Assembly (NCBI GenBank): GCA_963740835.1
Contig: CAVUFH010000007.1
Location: 248,001 to 312,000, forward strand
Source of the DNA: CAVUFH01 sp963740835
GTDB lineage: Bacteria; Actinomycetota; Acidimicrobiia; IMCC26256; PALSA-610
Direction of reading: 5' to 3'
Length of the DNA stretch: 64,000 bases
Shown here: piece after piece, positions 24,433-32,659 of the stretch
How positions within the stretch are numbered: position 1 is the first letter of the stretch
How the letters are laid out: each line of letters opens with the position of its first letter
Translations under genes and position numbers: made by a program
The notes under the pieces: generated by a model
What the model was told of the DNA's origin: nothing
Seen by the model: the letters and a program-made list of their open reading frames with translations, nothing else
Databases searched by the model: none

Positions 24433-26237
24433 AGCGCGCGCTGTTCGTCGTCTTGCTGGCCCTCGCCGGCATCGCGCTCCTGCCACATGCTGCGGGCGCG
24501 CAGACCTTCGTCGAGCGCATCGAGCAGTACACGGTCGACGTGACGATCGAGCCGAACGGCACGCTCGACGTGCACGAGACGATCATCTATGACTTCGGCC
24601 CGAACGAGCACCACGGCATCGAGCGCGAGCTCGTCCGGCGCGAGACCTTCGATGCGAAGCACGACCGGCTCTATGACCTGAACGTGACCGACGTGTCCGC
24701 GAGCGCGGGGACACCCGACAACACCGAGATCTCCGAGAACGGGTCGTTCCTGCAAGTGCGCATCGGCGATCCGAACCGGACGATCACCGGCGTCCACACC
24801 TACGACATCACCTACACGGTGAAGGGCGCCCTGCTCCCGTTCCCCGATCACGACGAGCTGAACTGGGACGTAATTGGTCACGAGTGGTCGGTGCCCATCG
24901 CCGCGGCGGCCGCGACCGTGCACGCTCCGGCGACCATCGAACGGGTCACGTGCTTCAGCGGTCCGCAGGGCAGCCGGGCCGGCTGCGACGAAGCGACCGC
25001 AAACGGCCGGGACGCGACGTTTGCACAAGCCGAGCTGCCACCGGATGCGGGAATGACCGTCGTCGTCGCGCTGCCGAAAGGCGCGATCGTGCCCGCGCCG
25101 AAGCCGATCCTCGAAAAGCGGCGCACACTCGGCGACGCGTTCGCGGTCACGCCGGCCACCGCCGGCATCGGTGGCGTGCTCGCGATCGTGGGTATTGGGA
25201 GTGTCTCGGTGCTCGCGTACCGCCGCGGCCGGGACCGGCAGTGGACGGGCTCCGCGGTCGACGCCGCGCTCGGGAACGTGACCGGCGAGGAAGCGCCGAT
25301 CCCGCGGCGCGGACGTCCGGCCGGCCCGGTCGAGTTCGTACCGCCGGACAACGTGCGGCCGGGCCAGGTCGGGACGCTCATCGACGAACAGGCGAACCTC
25401 CTCGACGTGACCGCGACGATCGTCGACCTCGCAGTGCGCGGGCACCTGCGCATCAGCGAGATCGAAGGCGAGCACCACGAGGACTACGAGCTCGTGCGCA
25501 CCGACGGCGGAAAGGGTGTGCTCCTGCCCTATGAGCGGGAGCTCTACGACGCGCTGTTCGCGACCGGCCCGGACGTGAAGCTGTCCGACCTGAAGTACAA
25601 GTTCACGTCCGAGCTCGCGGGCGTGAAGAACGCGCTGTACGACGACGTCGTCACCAACGGTTGGTACCGCGTCCGCCCGGACCGCACCCGCATGTGGTGG
25701 CGGCTCATCGGTTTCGGCGTCACCGTGCTGGGTGTGCTGCTCACCATCGCCACCGCGGCGATCTCTTCGTTCGGGCTCATCCCGCTCGCGGTGCTCGTCA
25801 CCGGCATCGCGCTGCTCGCCGTCGGCGGCAGGATGCCGGCCCGAACCGGGAAGGGCTCGGCGATGCTGTCGCGCATCGAGGGCTTCCGCCGCCTGTTCGA
25901 CGAAGGCGAGGAAGACACCCGCCAGCGCTTTGCCGAACAGCGGGGAATCTTCTCGGACTACCTGCCGTACGCGATCGTGTTCGGTTGCACGAAGAAGTGG
26001 GCGCGCGCGTTCGAGGGGCTGAGCGCCGAACAGCTCGGTGCTGTGAACTGGTACTCGGGCGCGGGTGGCATCAACACGTTCAGCGCGTTCGCGCTCGCCT
26101 CCGCGATGGACAACTTCGACACCCGCGCCACCGGCACGCTCTATGCGAGTCAGCCGTCGTCGTCGAGCGCCAGCGGGTTCAGCGGCGGCGGCTTCTCCGG
26201 CGGAGGCGGCGGCGGGGGCGGCGGCGGGAGCTGGTAG
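24429..26237 (+). CDS. DUF2207 membrane protein with glycine-rich tail
   Basis: A 602-residue membrane protein. A signal peptide (residues 1-25, ending LLPHAAGAQ) is followed by an extracytoplasmic DUF2207 domain with TVDVTIEPNGTLDVHETIIYDF and GVHTYDITYTVKGAL. A transmembrane segment lies near 245-265, and a pair of segments near 430-470. The cytoplasmic domain contains YLPYAIVFGCTKKWARAFEGL. The end is low-complexity (SGFSGGG repeats, ten glycines). Function is unknown in the family; it is coupled to the LysE-type exporter by a 4-base overlap. Confidence 0.82.
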   Translation: MKRALFVVLLALAGIALLPHAAGAQTFVERIEQYTVDVTIEPNGTLDVHETIIYDFGPNEHHGIERELVRRETFDAKHDRLYDLNVTDVSASAGTPDNTEISENGSFLQVRIGDPNRTITGVHTYDITYTVKGALLPFPDHDELNWDVIGHEWSVPIAAAAATVHAPATIERVTCFSGPQGSRAGCDEATANGRDATFAQAELPPDAGMTVVVALPKGAIVPAPKPILEKRRTLGDAFAVTPATAGIGGVLAIVGIGSVSVLAYRRGRDRQWTGSAVDAALGNVTGEEAPIPRRGRPAGPVEFVPPDNVRPGQVGTLIDEQANLLDVTATIVDLAVRGHLRISEIEGEHHEDYELVRTDGGKGVLLPYERELYDALFATGPDVKLSDLKYKFTSELAGVKNALYDDVVTNGWYRVRPDRTRMWWRLIGFGVTVLGVLLTIATAAISSFGLIPLAVLVTGIALLAVGGRMPARTGKGSAMLSRIEGFRRLFDEGEEDTRQRFAEQRGIFSDYLPYAIVFGCTKKWARAFEGLSAEQLGAVNWYSGAGGINTFSAFALASAMDNFDTRATGTLYASQPSSSSASGFSGGGFSGGGGGGGGGGSW

Positions 26238-26289
26238 GCCCGTCTTTCGAGCAGGCTGGCCCGAAGTGCCGCGTGCCAAACTGCCGCAG

Positions 26290-27972
26290 ATGGACTCGCC
26301 CGCCACGATCGCCGACCTGTTCCGCGCCCACATCGGCAGTGACCGTGTCGCACTGCGCTTCGAAGACGCGTCGTGGACGCACCGTGAAGTGCTCGACGCG
26401 ATCGCCGCGCGCGCCTCGTTCCTCCTCGACCGCAAGCCCGCAGACGCACCGTTCCACGTCGGCGTGTTGTTCGACAACATCCCCGAATTCTGGTTCGCGC
26501 TGGGCGCATGCGCGGTGTCCGGCGCGACGCTGGTCGGGATCAACCCGACCCGGCGCGGCGCGGAGCTCGCCCGTGACGTGCAGCACACCGATTGCACGCT
26601 CTTGCTCACGGAACGGGCGCATGTGTCCCTGCTCGCGGATGCCGGCGCCCAAGCGGCGGTCGCCCCCGATCGGCTGTTCGTCGTGGACGGTGACGACCGC
26701 GCGTGGACCGATGCGATCGCGCAGTTCGCCGGCACGGCGTTGCCGGACGTGCCGGTCGCACCGAGCGATACGTTCATGTTGATCTTCACCTCGGGCACCA
26801 CCGGCGCGCCGAAAGCCGTGAAGATGGGTCACGGCCGCCTGACCGGCTACGGCAGCCGGCTCGCCGAAAACTTCGGGTTGGGCTCGGATGACGCCTGCTA
26901 CTCGGTCATGCCGCTGTTCCACTCCAACGCGGCGGTGGCCGGTTTCACGAACATCGTCGCTTCGGGCGCGGTCGCCGTCCTCCGCCGGCGGTTCTCGGCG
27001 AGCGGTTGGCTCGGCGACGTTCGCCACTACGGCGTGACGTTCTTCAACTACGTCGGCAAGCCGCTCACTTACATCCTCGCGACACCCGAACGGCCCGACG
27101 ACGCCGACAACCCGTTGAAGTTCGCGTTCGGCAACGAGGCCGCGCCCCTCGATATCGATCGGTTCGCGGCCCGCTTCGGGTGCTTCGTCGTCGACGGCTA
27201 CGGGTCGACCGAAGGCGGCATCAACATGAGCCGCATCCCGGACACGCCACCAGGTTCGCTCGGCCGTCCCGTCACCGAAGATGTCGACGCGCGCATCGTC
27301 GACCCCGAGACCGGCATCGAGTGCCCGCCCGCGAAGTTCGATGCTGCAGGTCGTTTCCTCAACGCCGAGGACGCGATCGGCGAGATCGTCAACGTGCGCG
27401 GCGCGGGTGGGTTCGAGGGCTACTACAACAACGACGAAGCCAACGCGGAGCGCATGCGCGACGGCAAGTACTGGACCGGCGATCTCGGCTACCGCGACGA
27501 AGAGGGCTTCTTCTTCTTCGCAGGGCGCAACTCGGACTGGCTGCGGGTCGACGGCGAGAACTTCGCCGCCGCGCCGGTGGAGAACGTCTTGGCGCGCCAC
27601 CCCGACGTCGTGCTCGCGGCCGTGTTCGCGGTACCGGCCGTCGATGTGGGCGACGACGTGATGGCGGCGTTGCACGTGCATGAGGGTGCCGCGTTCGACG
27701 CGACCGCGTTCACCGAGTTCCTTGACGCGCAGTCGGACCTGTCGCCGAAGTGGGTGCCTCGCTTCGTGCGCATCTCGACCGCGTTGCCGTCGACCGCGAC
27801 ACAGAAGGTGCTGAAGCGCGTGCTGCGCCGCGAGCACTGGGAGTGCGAAGACGAAGTGTGGTGGCGCCCAGCGCGCGAAACGGAGTTCCGCCGGCTCACG
27901 CCGGCCGACGTGGACGCGTTGCGTTCCGAGTTCGCGGCTCGGAACCGCGACCACCTGCTCGGCCGGGCCTGA
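26290..27972 (+). CDS. Acyl-CoA synthetase, FadD17-like
   Basis: A 560-residue AMP-dependent acyl-CoA ligase. The phosphate loop is LIFTSGTTGAPKAVKMGHG; A5-like motif GYGSTEGGINMSRIP and the A7/A8 region KYWTGDLGYRDEEGFFFFAGRNSDWLRVDGEN follow, with a C-terminal lysine region SSTATQKVLKRVL. The distinct GYGSTEGG and EDEVWWRP text matches mycobacterial FadD17, associated with steroid side-chain or long-chain acid activation. The ATG at 26290 is chosen from family length and from CAAACT ending 7 bases upstream; an upstream open frame extends into the DUF2207 gene without similarity. Confidence 0.87.
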   Translation: MDSPATIADLFRAHIGSDRVALRFEDASWTHREVLDAIAARASFLLDRKPADAPFHVGVLFDNIPEFWFALGACAVSGATLVGINPTRRGAELARDVQHTDCTLLLTERAHVSLLADAGAQAAVAPDRLFVVDGDDRAWTDAIAQFAGTALPDVPVAPSDTFMLIFTSGTTGAPKAVKMGHGRLTGYGSRLAENFGLGSDDACYSVMPLFHSNAAVAGFTNIVASGAVAVLRRRFSASGWLGDVRHYGVTFFNYVGKPLTYILATPERPDDADNPLKFAFGNEAAPLDIDRFAARFGCFVVDGYGSTEGGINMSRIPDTPPGSLGRPVTEDVDARIVDPETGIECPPAKFDAAGRFLNAEDAIGEIVNVRGAGGFEGYYNNDEANAERMRDGKYWTGDLGYRDEEGFFFFAGRNSDWLRVDGENFAAAPVENVLARHPDVVLAAVFAVPAVDVGDDVMAALHVHEGAAFDATAFTEFLDAQSDLSPKWVPRFVRISTALPSTATQKVLKRVLRREHWECEDEVWWRPARETEFRRLTPADVDALRSEFAARNRDHLLGRA

Positions 27973-28495
27973 ACACGTCGATCGCCGCGAGCGCGGCATC
28001 TTTGTGCTCCCGCCGCCACGGCGTCGGCACCTTGCCGAACCGGGCGAGCGCGTCATCGCGGTCGTGGAGCTGTTCCGGCGGCACGAGCGTCGTGTCGATG
28101 CCGTGCGCGTGGAGCGCGTCGACGATGACGCTGCGGTACAGGACACCTTCGGCGGTGTGCAATCGCGTGTGCGCGGTGAGGATCTCGGCGAGCGGAAGGT
28201 CGAGCTCGAGGGAACGCCCCACGATCGCGGCGGTCGTCACCCGCTTCGGCAACGCGTCGATCAGCGCATCCACTGCCTGCTGCGCGTGGCGCCCGATGGC
28301 CTCCGTCGACGCGCGTACCCAGCGCGCCGCATCACGGTCGAGCTCCGCGGCCGCGTGGTAGACGAACCGCTCCTGCCCCGGCGGCACCAGCACGAGCTCC
28401 CACTTCCCGATCAGTTCGGGCCCCCGGCCGATGGCCACCGCGACGCCCTTCCCGGTCTTGGCGACGAACCCGAGTGCGCACGACTGCTCGGCCAC
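27896..28495 (-). CDS. Conserved hypothetical protein
   Basis: A protein of about 199 residues from a widespread bacterial family without assigned function. Recognisable parts are GFVAKTGKGVAVAIG, ELIGKWELVLVPPGQERFVYHAAAEL, an ILTAHTRLHTAEGVLYRSVIVDAL block and a C-terminal TPWRREHKDAALAAIDVF. The GTG at 28495 has GATCCT 6 bases upstream. Its last 77 bases overlap the end of the FadD17-like gene on the other strand; the final 20 codons look non-conserved, so the true end could be earlier or shifted. It diverges from the acyl-CoA dehydrogenase at 28554. Confidence 0.6.
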   Translation of the reverse strand: MAEQSCALGFVAKTGKGVAVAIGRGPELIGKWELVLVPPGQERFVYHAAAELDRDAARWVRASTEAIGRHAQQAVDALIDALPKRVTTAAIVGRSLELDLPLAEILTAHTRLHTAEGVLYRSVIVDALHAHGIDTTLVPPEQLHDRDDALARFGKVPTPWRREHKDAALAAIDVFRPGRAGGRGSEPRTRNATRPRRPA

Positions 28496-28553
28496 CAGTG
28501 CAGGATCCCACGCGGGACTGACAGCACGCGTCAAGGATCGCGAGACTGGGCGG

Positions 28554-29792
28554 GTGACACCTCCGCCAATCGACGCCGCCGTCGAGTTGTGGCGGCGCGA
28601 GGTGGTCGCGTTCCTCGAGGCGCACGCGACCCTTCGCCGCGGGCTCGACGACTGGTCGACGTCGCCCGTCCAGGAGGATCCCGCCGCCGAGGCGGAGCAC
28701 TTCGCCCGGTGCCGGGCCTGGCAGGCGACCGTCTCCGACGGCGGTTTCGCCGCCATCAACTGGCCCGTGGAGCACGGCGGGCGCGGCGGCGCCGCGTGGC
28801 AGCTGGCGATCTACAGAGAGGAGGAAGCGCGCTACGACGTCAGCAGCGGTTTCATCGCGTCGACGATCGCCCTTGCCGGCGCGGCGCTCATGACCCACGG
28901 GCGCGTAGACCAGCAGGCGCGCTACCTCCGGCCCTTGCTGCGCGCGGACGAGATCTGGTGCCAACTGTTCAGTGAGCCCGACGCGGGCTCGGACCTCGCG
29001 AACCTCAGCACTCGCGCGGTGGCCGATGGTGGCGAATTCGTGGTCGACGGTCAGAAGGTGTGGACGTCCGGCGCCCATCACGCCGACTTCGGCTTGTTGC
29101 TGGCGCGCACCGATCCGTCGGCGCCCAAGCACCACGGCATCACGTTTCTCCTCCTCGACATGCACGCCGAGGGCGTCGAGGTACGACCGCTGCGCCAGAT
29201 GACGGGCGCCGCGCACTTCAACGAGGTGTTCCTCCATTCGGTGCGCGTGCCGCGCGCTTGGGTCGTGGGTGAGGTCGACCACGGGTGGCCGGTTGCGCGC
29301 ACCGTGCTCGCCGCGGAGTCGTCGATGATCGGCAACTCCTTGCGCTTCGATGTCGTCGCGCAACTGACGCGTGTCGTCCAGGCGCGCGACGTCGCGGCGG
29401 ATCCGGTCCTACGGCAAGCGTTCGCGCGCGTCGTCACGAGTGAGCGCGTGCTCGGGTGGTTGCGCGAGCGAACCCGACGCGAGGTGCTCGACGGCGGTCG
29501 GCCCTCGATCGACGGCTCGGTCCTCAAGCTCCTGTGGTCGCAGGCCTGGACCGCGCGCGCCGAGCTCGGCGCGCGCGCCTTCGGCGCGGACGCGGCGGCC
29601 GGAGCCGACCCCGACGCCGCGTACTGGCGCTCGCAACTGCTCGCCCGGTTCGGCGGCTCGATCGGCGGCGGCACCGACGAGGTGCACAGGAACCACGTCG
29701 GCGAACGGGTCCTCGGCCTCCCTCCCGAACCGAGAGTCGACCGCGACCAACCCTGGCGCACCGTTCCCGGCGTGCATAATCCACCCATCTGA
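28554..29792 (+). CDS. Acyl-CoA dehydrogenase
   Basis: A 412-residue acyl-CoA dehydrogenase. It has NWPVEHGGRGG in the N-terminal domain, the flavin-binding CQLFSEPDAGSDLANLSTRAV block, VVDGQKVWTSGAHHADFGLLLART, EVFLHSVRVP, and a C-terminal GGSIGGGTDEVHRNHVGERVLGLP. The acyl chain specificity is not evident. The GTG at 28554 follows GAGACT by 6 bases. The 3' end lies at an unusual duplicated repeat with a hairpin shared with the convergent metallohydrolase gene. Confidence 0.88.
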   Translation: MTPPPIDAAVELWRREVVAFLEAHATLRRGLDDWSTSPVQEDPAAEAEHFARCRAWQATVSDGGFAAINWPVEHGGRGGAAWQLAIYREEEARYDVSSGFIASTIALAGAALMTHGRVDQQARYLRPLLRADEIWCQLFSEPDAGSDLANLSTRAVADGGEFVVDGQKVWTSGAHHADFGLLLARTDPSAPKHHGITFLLLDMHAEGVEVRPLRQMTGAAHFNEVFLHSVRVPRAWVVGEVDHGWPVARTVLAAESSMIGNSLRFDVVAQLTRVVQARDVAADPVLRQAFARVVTSERVLGWLRERTRREVLDGGRPSIDGSVLKLLWSQAWTARAELGARAFGADAAAGADPDAAYWRSQLLARFGGSIGGGTDEVHRNHVGERVLGLPPEPRVDRDQPWRTVPGVHNPPI

Positions 29793-29852
29793 TTGTCGAG
29801 TTATGCACCGCGTCGGTGCATGAACCACCAATGAGATGGTCGAGTTGTCCCC
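29772..29852. repeat. Duplicated 37-base unit with hairpin between convergent genes
   Basis: Two related 37-base units start at 29772 and 29816 and agree at 28 positions by eye; both begin GTGCAT and share GTCGAGTT. The first is bounded by perfect 8-base inverted ends (GTGCATAA and TTATGCAC). Between them 29803-29821 is a perfect 8-3-8 hairpin (ATGCACCG-CGT-CGGTGCAT), and CCATCT (29785) pairs with AGATGG (29834). It overlaps the stop of the dehydrogenase and precedes the convergent metallohydrolase stop, so termination is a plausible role. Confidence 0.55.
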
Positions 29853-29856
29853 CGGG

Positions 29857-30483
29857 TCAGTGGCCGCGGGCGAGCCATTCGTCGAGGTGAGGGGCCTCGT
29901 CACCGATCGTCGTGTTGTCGCCGTGGCCGGGGTGGACGACCGTCGACGGCGGCAGCGGGAACAGCCGTTCGCGGATCGACACGATGATGTCGCCGAAGCT
30001 GGAGAACGAGCGGCCGGTCGCCCCGGGGCCGCCCTTGAACAGCGTGTCGCCGCCGAACACGTGGCCGTCGGGGTCGAGCAGGCACACGCCGCCGGGACTG
30101 TGCCCCGGCGTGTGCAGCACCCGAAGGCGGCTGCCGGCCACCACCAGTTCGTCGCCGTCGTGCAGCTCGGAATCGGGTTCAGTGGTTTCGTACACGACAT
30201 CCCAGAGCATCCGGTCCGCGGGGTGGAGCAACACCGGTGCGTCGATCAGCTCGCGCAACGCGACCGCGACGTTGATGTGGTCGTTGTGGCCGTGCGTGAG
30301 AAAGATGCCGAGGACGTCACGGCCGTCGATGGCGTCGATGATCGGCATCGCGTCGTGCGCGGCGTCGATCACGAGGACTTCGTCGTCGTTCCCCAAGAGC
30401 CAGATGTTGTTCTCGACCTCGAAGTCCTGACCGTCGAGCGAGAAGATCCCGTTCGTGCGCACCAGGTCGATACGAAGCGTCAT
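29857..30483 (-). CDS. Metallo-beta-lactamase-fold hydrolase linked to mscR
   Basis: A 208-residue metallo-beta-lactamase-fold hydrolase of the glyoxalase II type. The metal motif is FLTHGHNDHINVAVAL (HxHxDH), with further ligands in LHTPGHSPGGVCLL (His), FGGDTLFKGGPG (Asp) and VHPGHGDNT (His). It follows the mscR-like gene by 14 bases. In mycobacteria an MBL gene also accompanies mscR (Rv2259-Rv2260), where it is proposed to hydrolyse S-formylmycothiol; the same role is likely here. Confidence 0.85.
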   Translation of the reverse strand: MTLRIDLVRTNGIFSLDGQDFEVENNIWLLGNDDEVLVIDAAHDAMPIIDAIDGRDVLGIFLTHGHNDHINVAVALRELIDAPVLLHPADRMLWDVVYETTEPDSELHDGDELVVAGSRLRVLHTPGHSPGGVCLLDPDGHVFGGDTLFKGGPGATGRSFSSFGDIIVSIRERLFPLPPSTVVHPGHGDNTTIGDEAPHLDEWLARGH

Positions 30484-30497
30484 CGCGACCCGGCCGC

Positions 30498-31586
30498 CTA
30501 GAGGACGACGACGGAGCGGAGGACCTCGCCCCGCTCCATGCGATGGAACGCCTCCTCCACCGCGTCGAGCGTGATCGTCTCGGACACGAAGCGATCGAGA
30601 TCGAACCGGCCTTGGAGGGAGAGCTCGATGAGCGTCGGGAAGTCGCGTGACGGCAGGCAGTCGCCGTACCACGACGGCTTCAGTGCGCCGCCCCGTCCGA
30701 AGAAGTCGATCATCGGGATGTCGGGAAGGGCCATGTCGGGAGTCGGCACACCGACCTGCACCACCGTGCCCGCCAGGTCGCGCGCGTAGAACGCCTGCTT
30801 CAGGACTTCGGGGCGCCCGACGGCCTCGATGCACACGTCGGCTCCGAACCCGTCGGTGAGCTCCTGGATCCGCGCGACCGGGTCCTCCTTCGACGCGTCG
30901 ACCGTGTGCGTCGCGCCGAAGTCCCTGGCCCACTCGAGCTTCTGCGGATCACGGTCCACGGCGATGATCGTGCGCGCCCCCGACAACCGTGCTCCCGCGA
31001 TCGCGGCATCGCCGACCCCACCGCAGCCGAACACCGCGACGGTGTCGCCCAGCCCCACACCCCCGGTGTAGCGCGCGGCACCGAACCCGGCCATCACCCC
31101 GCACCCGAGCAGCCCGGCGGCTTCGGGCCGCGCGGCCGGATTCACCTTCGTCGCCTGCCCGGCGGCGACGAGCGTCTTCTCGGCGAACGCGCCGATGCCC
31201 AACGCGGGTGACAACGCGGTGCCGTCCTCGAGCGTCATCTTCTGCGCGGCGTTGTGCGTGTTGAAGCAGTACCAAGGGCGGCCTCGCCGGCAAGCGCGGC
31301 ATTCGCCACACACCGCGCGCCAGTTGAGAACGACGAAGTCGCCGACTGCGACATTCGTGACATCGGCACCGACCGCGTCAACGACACCGGCGGCCTCGTG
31401 GCCGAGCAGGAACGGGAAGTCGTCACTGATGCCGCCCTCGCGGTAGTGCAGGTCGGTGTGGCAGACACCGCACGCTTGGACCCGGACGACGACTTCTTCG
31501 GCGCCCGGGTCGGGCACGACGACGTTCTCGACGGAAACAGGCTGCTTGGCGCCGAGCGCAACGACGGCGCGAACGGTCTGAGGCAT
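30498..31586 (-). CDS. mscR: S-(hydroxymethyl)mycothiol dehydrogenase
   Basis: A 362-residue zinc alcohol dehydrogenase very similar in layout to mycobacterial MscR. It has catalytic-zinc residues in ACGVCHTDLHYREGG and LLGHEAAGVV, structural-zinc cysteines in CGECRACRRGRPWYC, the NAD loop VAVFGCGGVGDAAIAGARL, and the diagnostic LLGCGVMAGFGAARYTGG and FYARDLAGTVVQVGVPTPDM blocks. It oxidises the formaldehyde-mycothiol adduct to S-formylmycothiol, so the host should make mycothiol. TAGTCT ends 6 bases before the ATG, with a perfect palindrome immediately behind it. Confidence 0.9.
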   Translation of the reverse strand: MPQTVRAVVALGAKQPVSVENVVVPDPGAEEVVVRVQACGVCHTDLHYREGGISDDFPFLLGHEAAGVVDAVGADVTNVAVGDFVVLNWRAVCGECRACRRGRPWYCFNTHNAAQKMTLEDGTALSPALGIGAFAEKTLVAAGQATKVNPAARPEAAGLLGCGVMAGFGAARYTGGVGLGDTVAVFGCGGVGDAAIAGARLSGARTIIAVDRDPQKLEWARDFGATHTVDASKEDPVARIQELTDGFGADVCIEAVGRPEVLKQAFYARDLAGTVVQVGVPTPDMALPDIPMIDFFGRGGALKPSWYGDCLPSRDFPTLIELSLQGRFDLDRFVSETITLDAVEEAFHRMERGEVLRSVVVL

Positions 31587-31592
31587 GCGGTG

Positions 31593-31616
31593 AGACTAGG
31601 TGCTCATCCTGAGCAC
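31593..31616 (-). promoter_or_regulatory. mscR promoter with palindromic operator
   Basis: On the minus strand TAGTCT (31598-31593) ends 6 bases before the mscR ATG. Directly upstream, 31600-31616 is a perfect 7-3-7 inverted repeat (GTGCTCA-TCC-TGAGCAC) lying where the -35/-10 spacer should be. This is a typical repressor position; a terminator for the upstream methyltransferase gene is the alternative, though no T-run follows. Confidence 0.5.
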
Positions 31617-31631
31617 GTCAGCGCTCCGACT

Positions 31632-32414
31632 TCATCTGGGCTTGCGACCCCACGCGGTGACGCGTAGCGGCGACAGCAGTCGACACTCTCGATCGCGCGC
31701 TTCGGCCAGTGCCGCGGCGCCTGTCGGCGCGTCGACGATGCCGGCCTCGACGAGCGAGGCCATCGACCGCTCGAGACCGAGCACGTACCACTCCATCGAC
31801 GGTGTCCCGCCGTGCATCATGAACACCGAGCCTTCGGCGTCGATGTCGACGAGACCGGCCTCCTCCAGCATCCGCGGCAAGCGCGACCCGAGGTTCTTCT
31901 CGTAGCCGGTCGCGGCGGCGTACCCGGCCTGTGAGGCGCGGTGCAGCGTGGAAAACGCGGGTGGCAACGGCTGCGCGTCGAACACGGCCCAATCCGGATC
32001 CTCGATCACGACGAGCCCGCCCGGCCGCGTCGCCGCAATCATCACGTCAAGGGCATGCACACGCTCGCGCAACGAGTGGAAGACACCCCGGGCGTGCGCG
32101 AGATCGAAGTGCCCTTCCGGCAACGGGTCGCGCGTCACGTCGTGGACGCGGAACTCGAGGTGGATCTGGTCGCCGGCGAGGAACCGGTCGTCGACATCCG
32201 TGGCGAGCACCTCGCCGTCGGGCGCGACCAGCGCGGCGAGCGCCCGGGCGACGGACCCGCTCCCCGCCCCGATCTCGAGGCACTTCCAGCCCGGCCGGAC
32301 TTCGAGCCGCCGGAGCCGGCTGATCGTCGGCTCGTCGAACAGCGCGCCGAGGTACTGCAGCCGCTTGCGTTCCAGCTCCGCGGTTTCGTCGGGCGCGCGG
32401 TAGCCGGTGCTCAT
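31632..32414 (-). CDS. SAM-dependent methyltransferase
   Basis: A 260-residue class I methyltransferase. Motif I is CLEIGAGSGSVARALAALV, motif II VLATDVDD, then HFDLAHARGVFHSLRER and PGGLVVIEDPDWAVFD. Such proteins methylate small molecules or lipids; no substrate is indicated. ATG overlaps the LapA-domain gene's stop by 4 bases, so both are co-translated after the Rieske oxygenase gene. Confidence 0.82.
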   Translation of the reverse strand: MSTGYRAPDETAELERKRLQYLGALFDEPTISRLRRLEVRPGWKCLEIGAGSGSVARALAALVAPDGEVLATDVDDRFLAGDQIHLEFRVHDVTRDPLPEGHFDLAHARGVFHSLRERVHALDVMIAATRPGGLVVIEDPDWAVFDAQPLPPAFSTLHRASQAGYAAATGYEKNLGSRLPRMLEEAGLVDIDAEGSVFMMHGGTPSMEWYVLGLERSMASLVEAGIVDAPTGAAALAEARDRECRLLSPLRVTAWGRKPR

Positions 32415-32650
32415 CGCCGGGCGCGCTGCCAGAGCCGGTCGATCAGTGCGCCGAGGATCGCGGTAACGACCAGCACGAAGATCAACGGCACTTCGAAGTC
32501 GTGGACAACGAACCCGACCTTCACCGACTGGTGGTTGTCGATCACGAACGCCGCGAGCACCACCACGAGCACGATGATGCCGACGAACTTCGCGGTGTTC
32601 CGCGAGTCGCGTGAGTCGCGCGACCCACGCGGTTCGGAATCGTCGGGCAT
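32411..32650 (-). CDS. LapA-domain (DUF1049) small membrane protein
   Basis: A 79-residue protein with a charged N-terminus rich in Asp, Ser and Arg (DSEPRGSRDSRDSRN) and two transmembrane helices at about residues 22-40 and 52-71. The segment between them, DNHQSVKVGFVVHDFEVPL, is the LapA-domain signature. The family helps assemble envelope components, but small stand-alone forms are uncharacterised. It overlaps the methyltransferase by 4 bases and follows the Rieske gene by 9. Confidence 0.8.
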   Translation of the reverse strand: MPDDSEPRGSRDSRDSRNTAKFVGIIVLVVVLAAFVIDNHQSVKVGFVVHDFEVPLIFVLVVTAILGALIDRLWQRARR

Positions 32651-32659
32651 GTGCGCTCC

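Noticed and set aside
24285..26801. Minus-strand open frame of 838 codons
   Set aside because: Antisense to the DUF2207 gene, which has a signal peptide and recognisable domains; composition of the antisense frame is non-protein-like.
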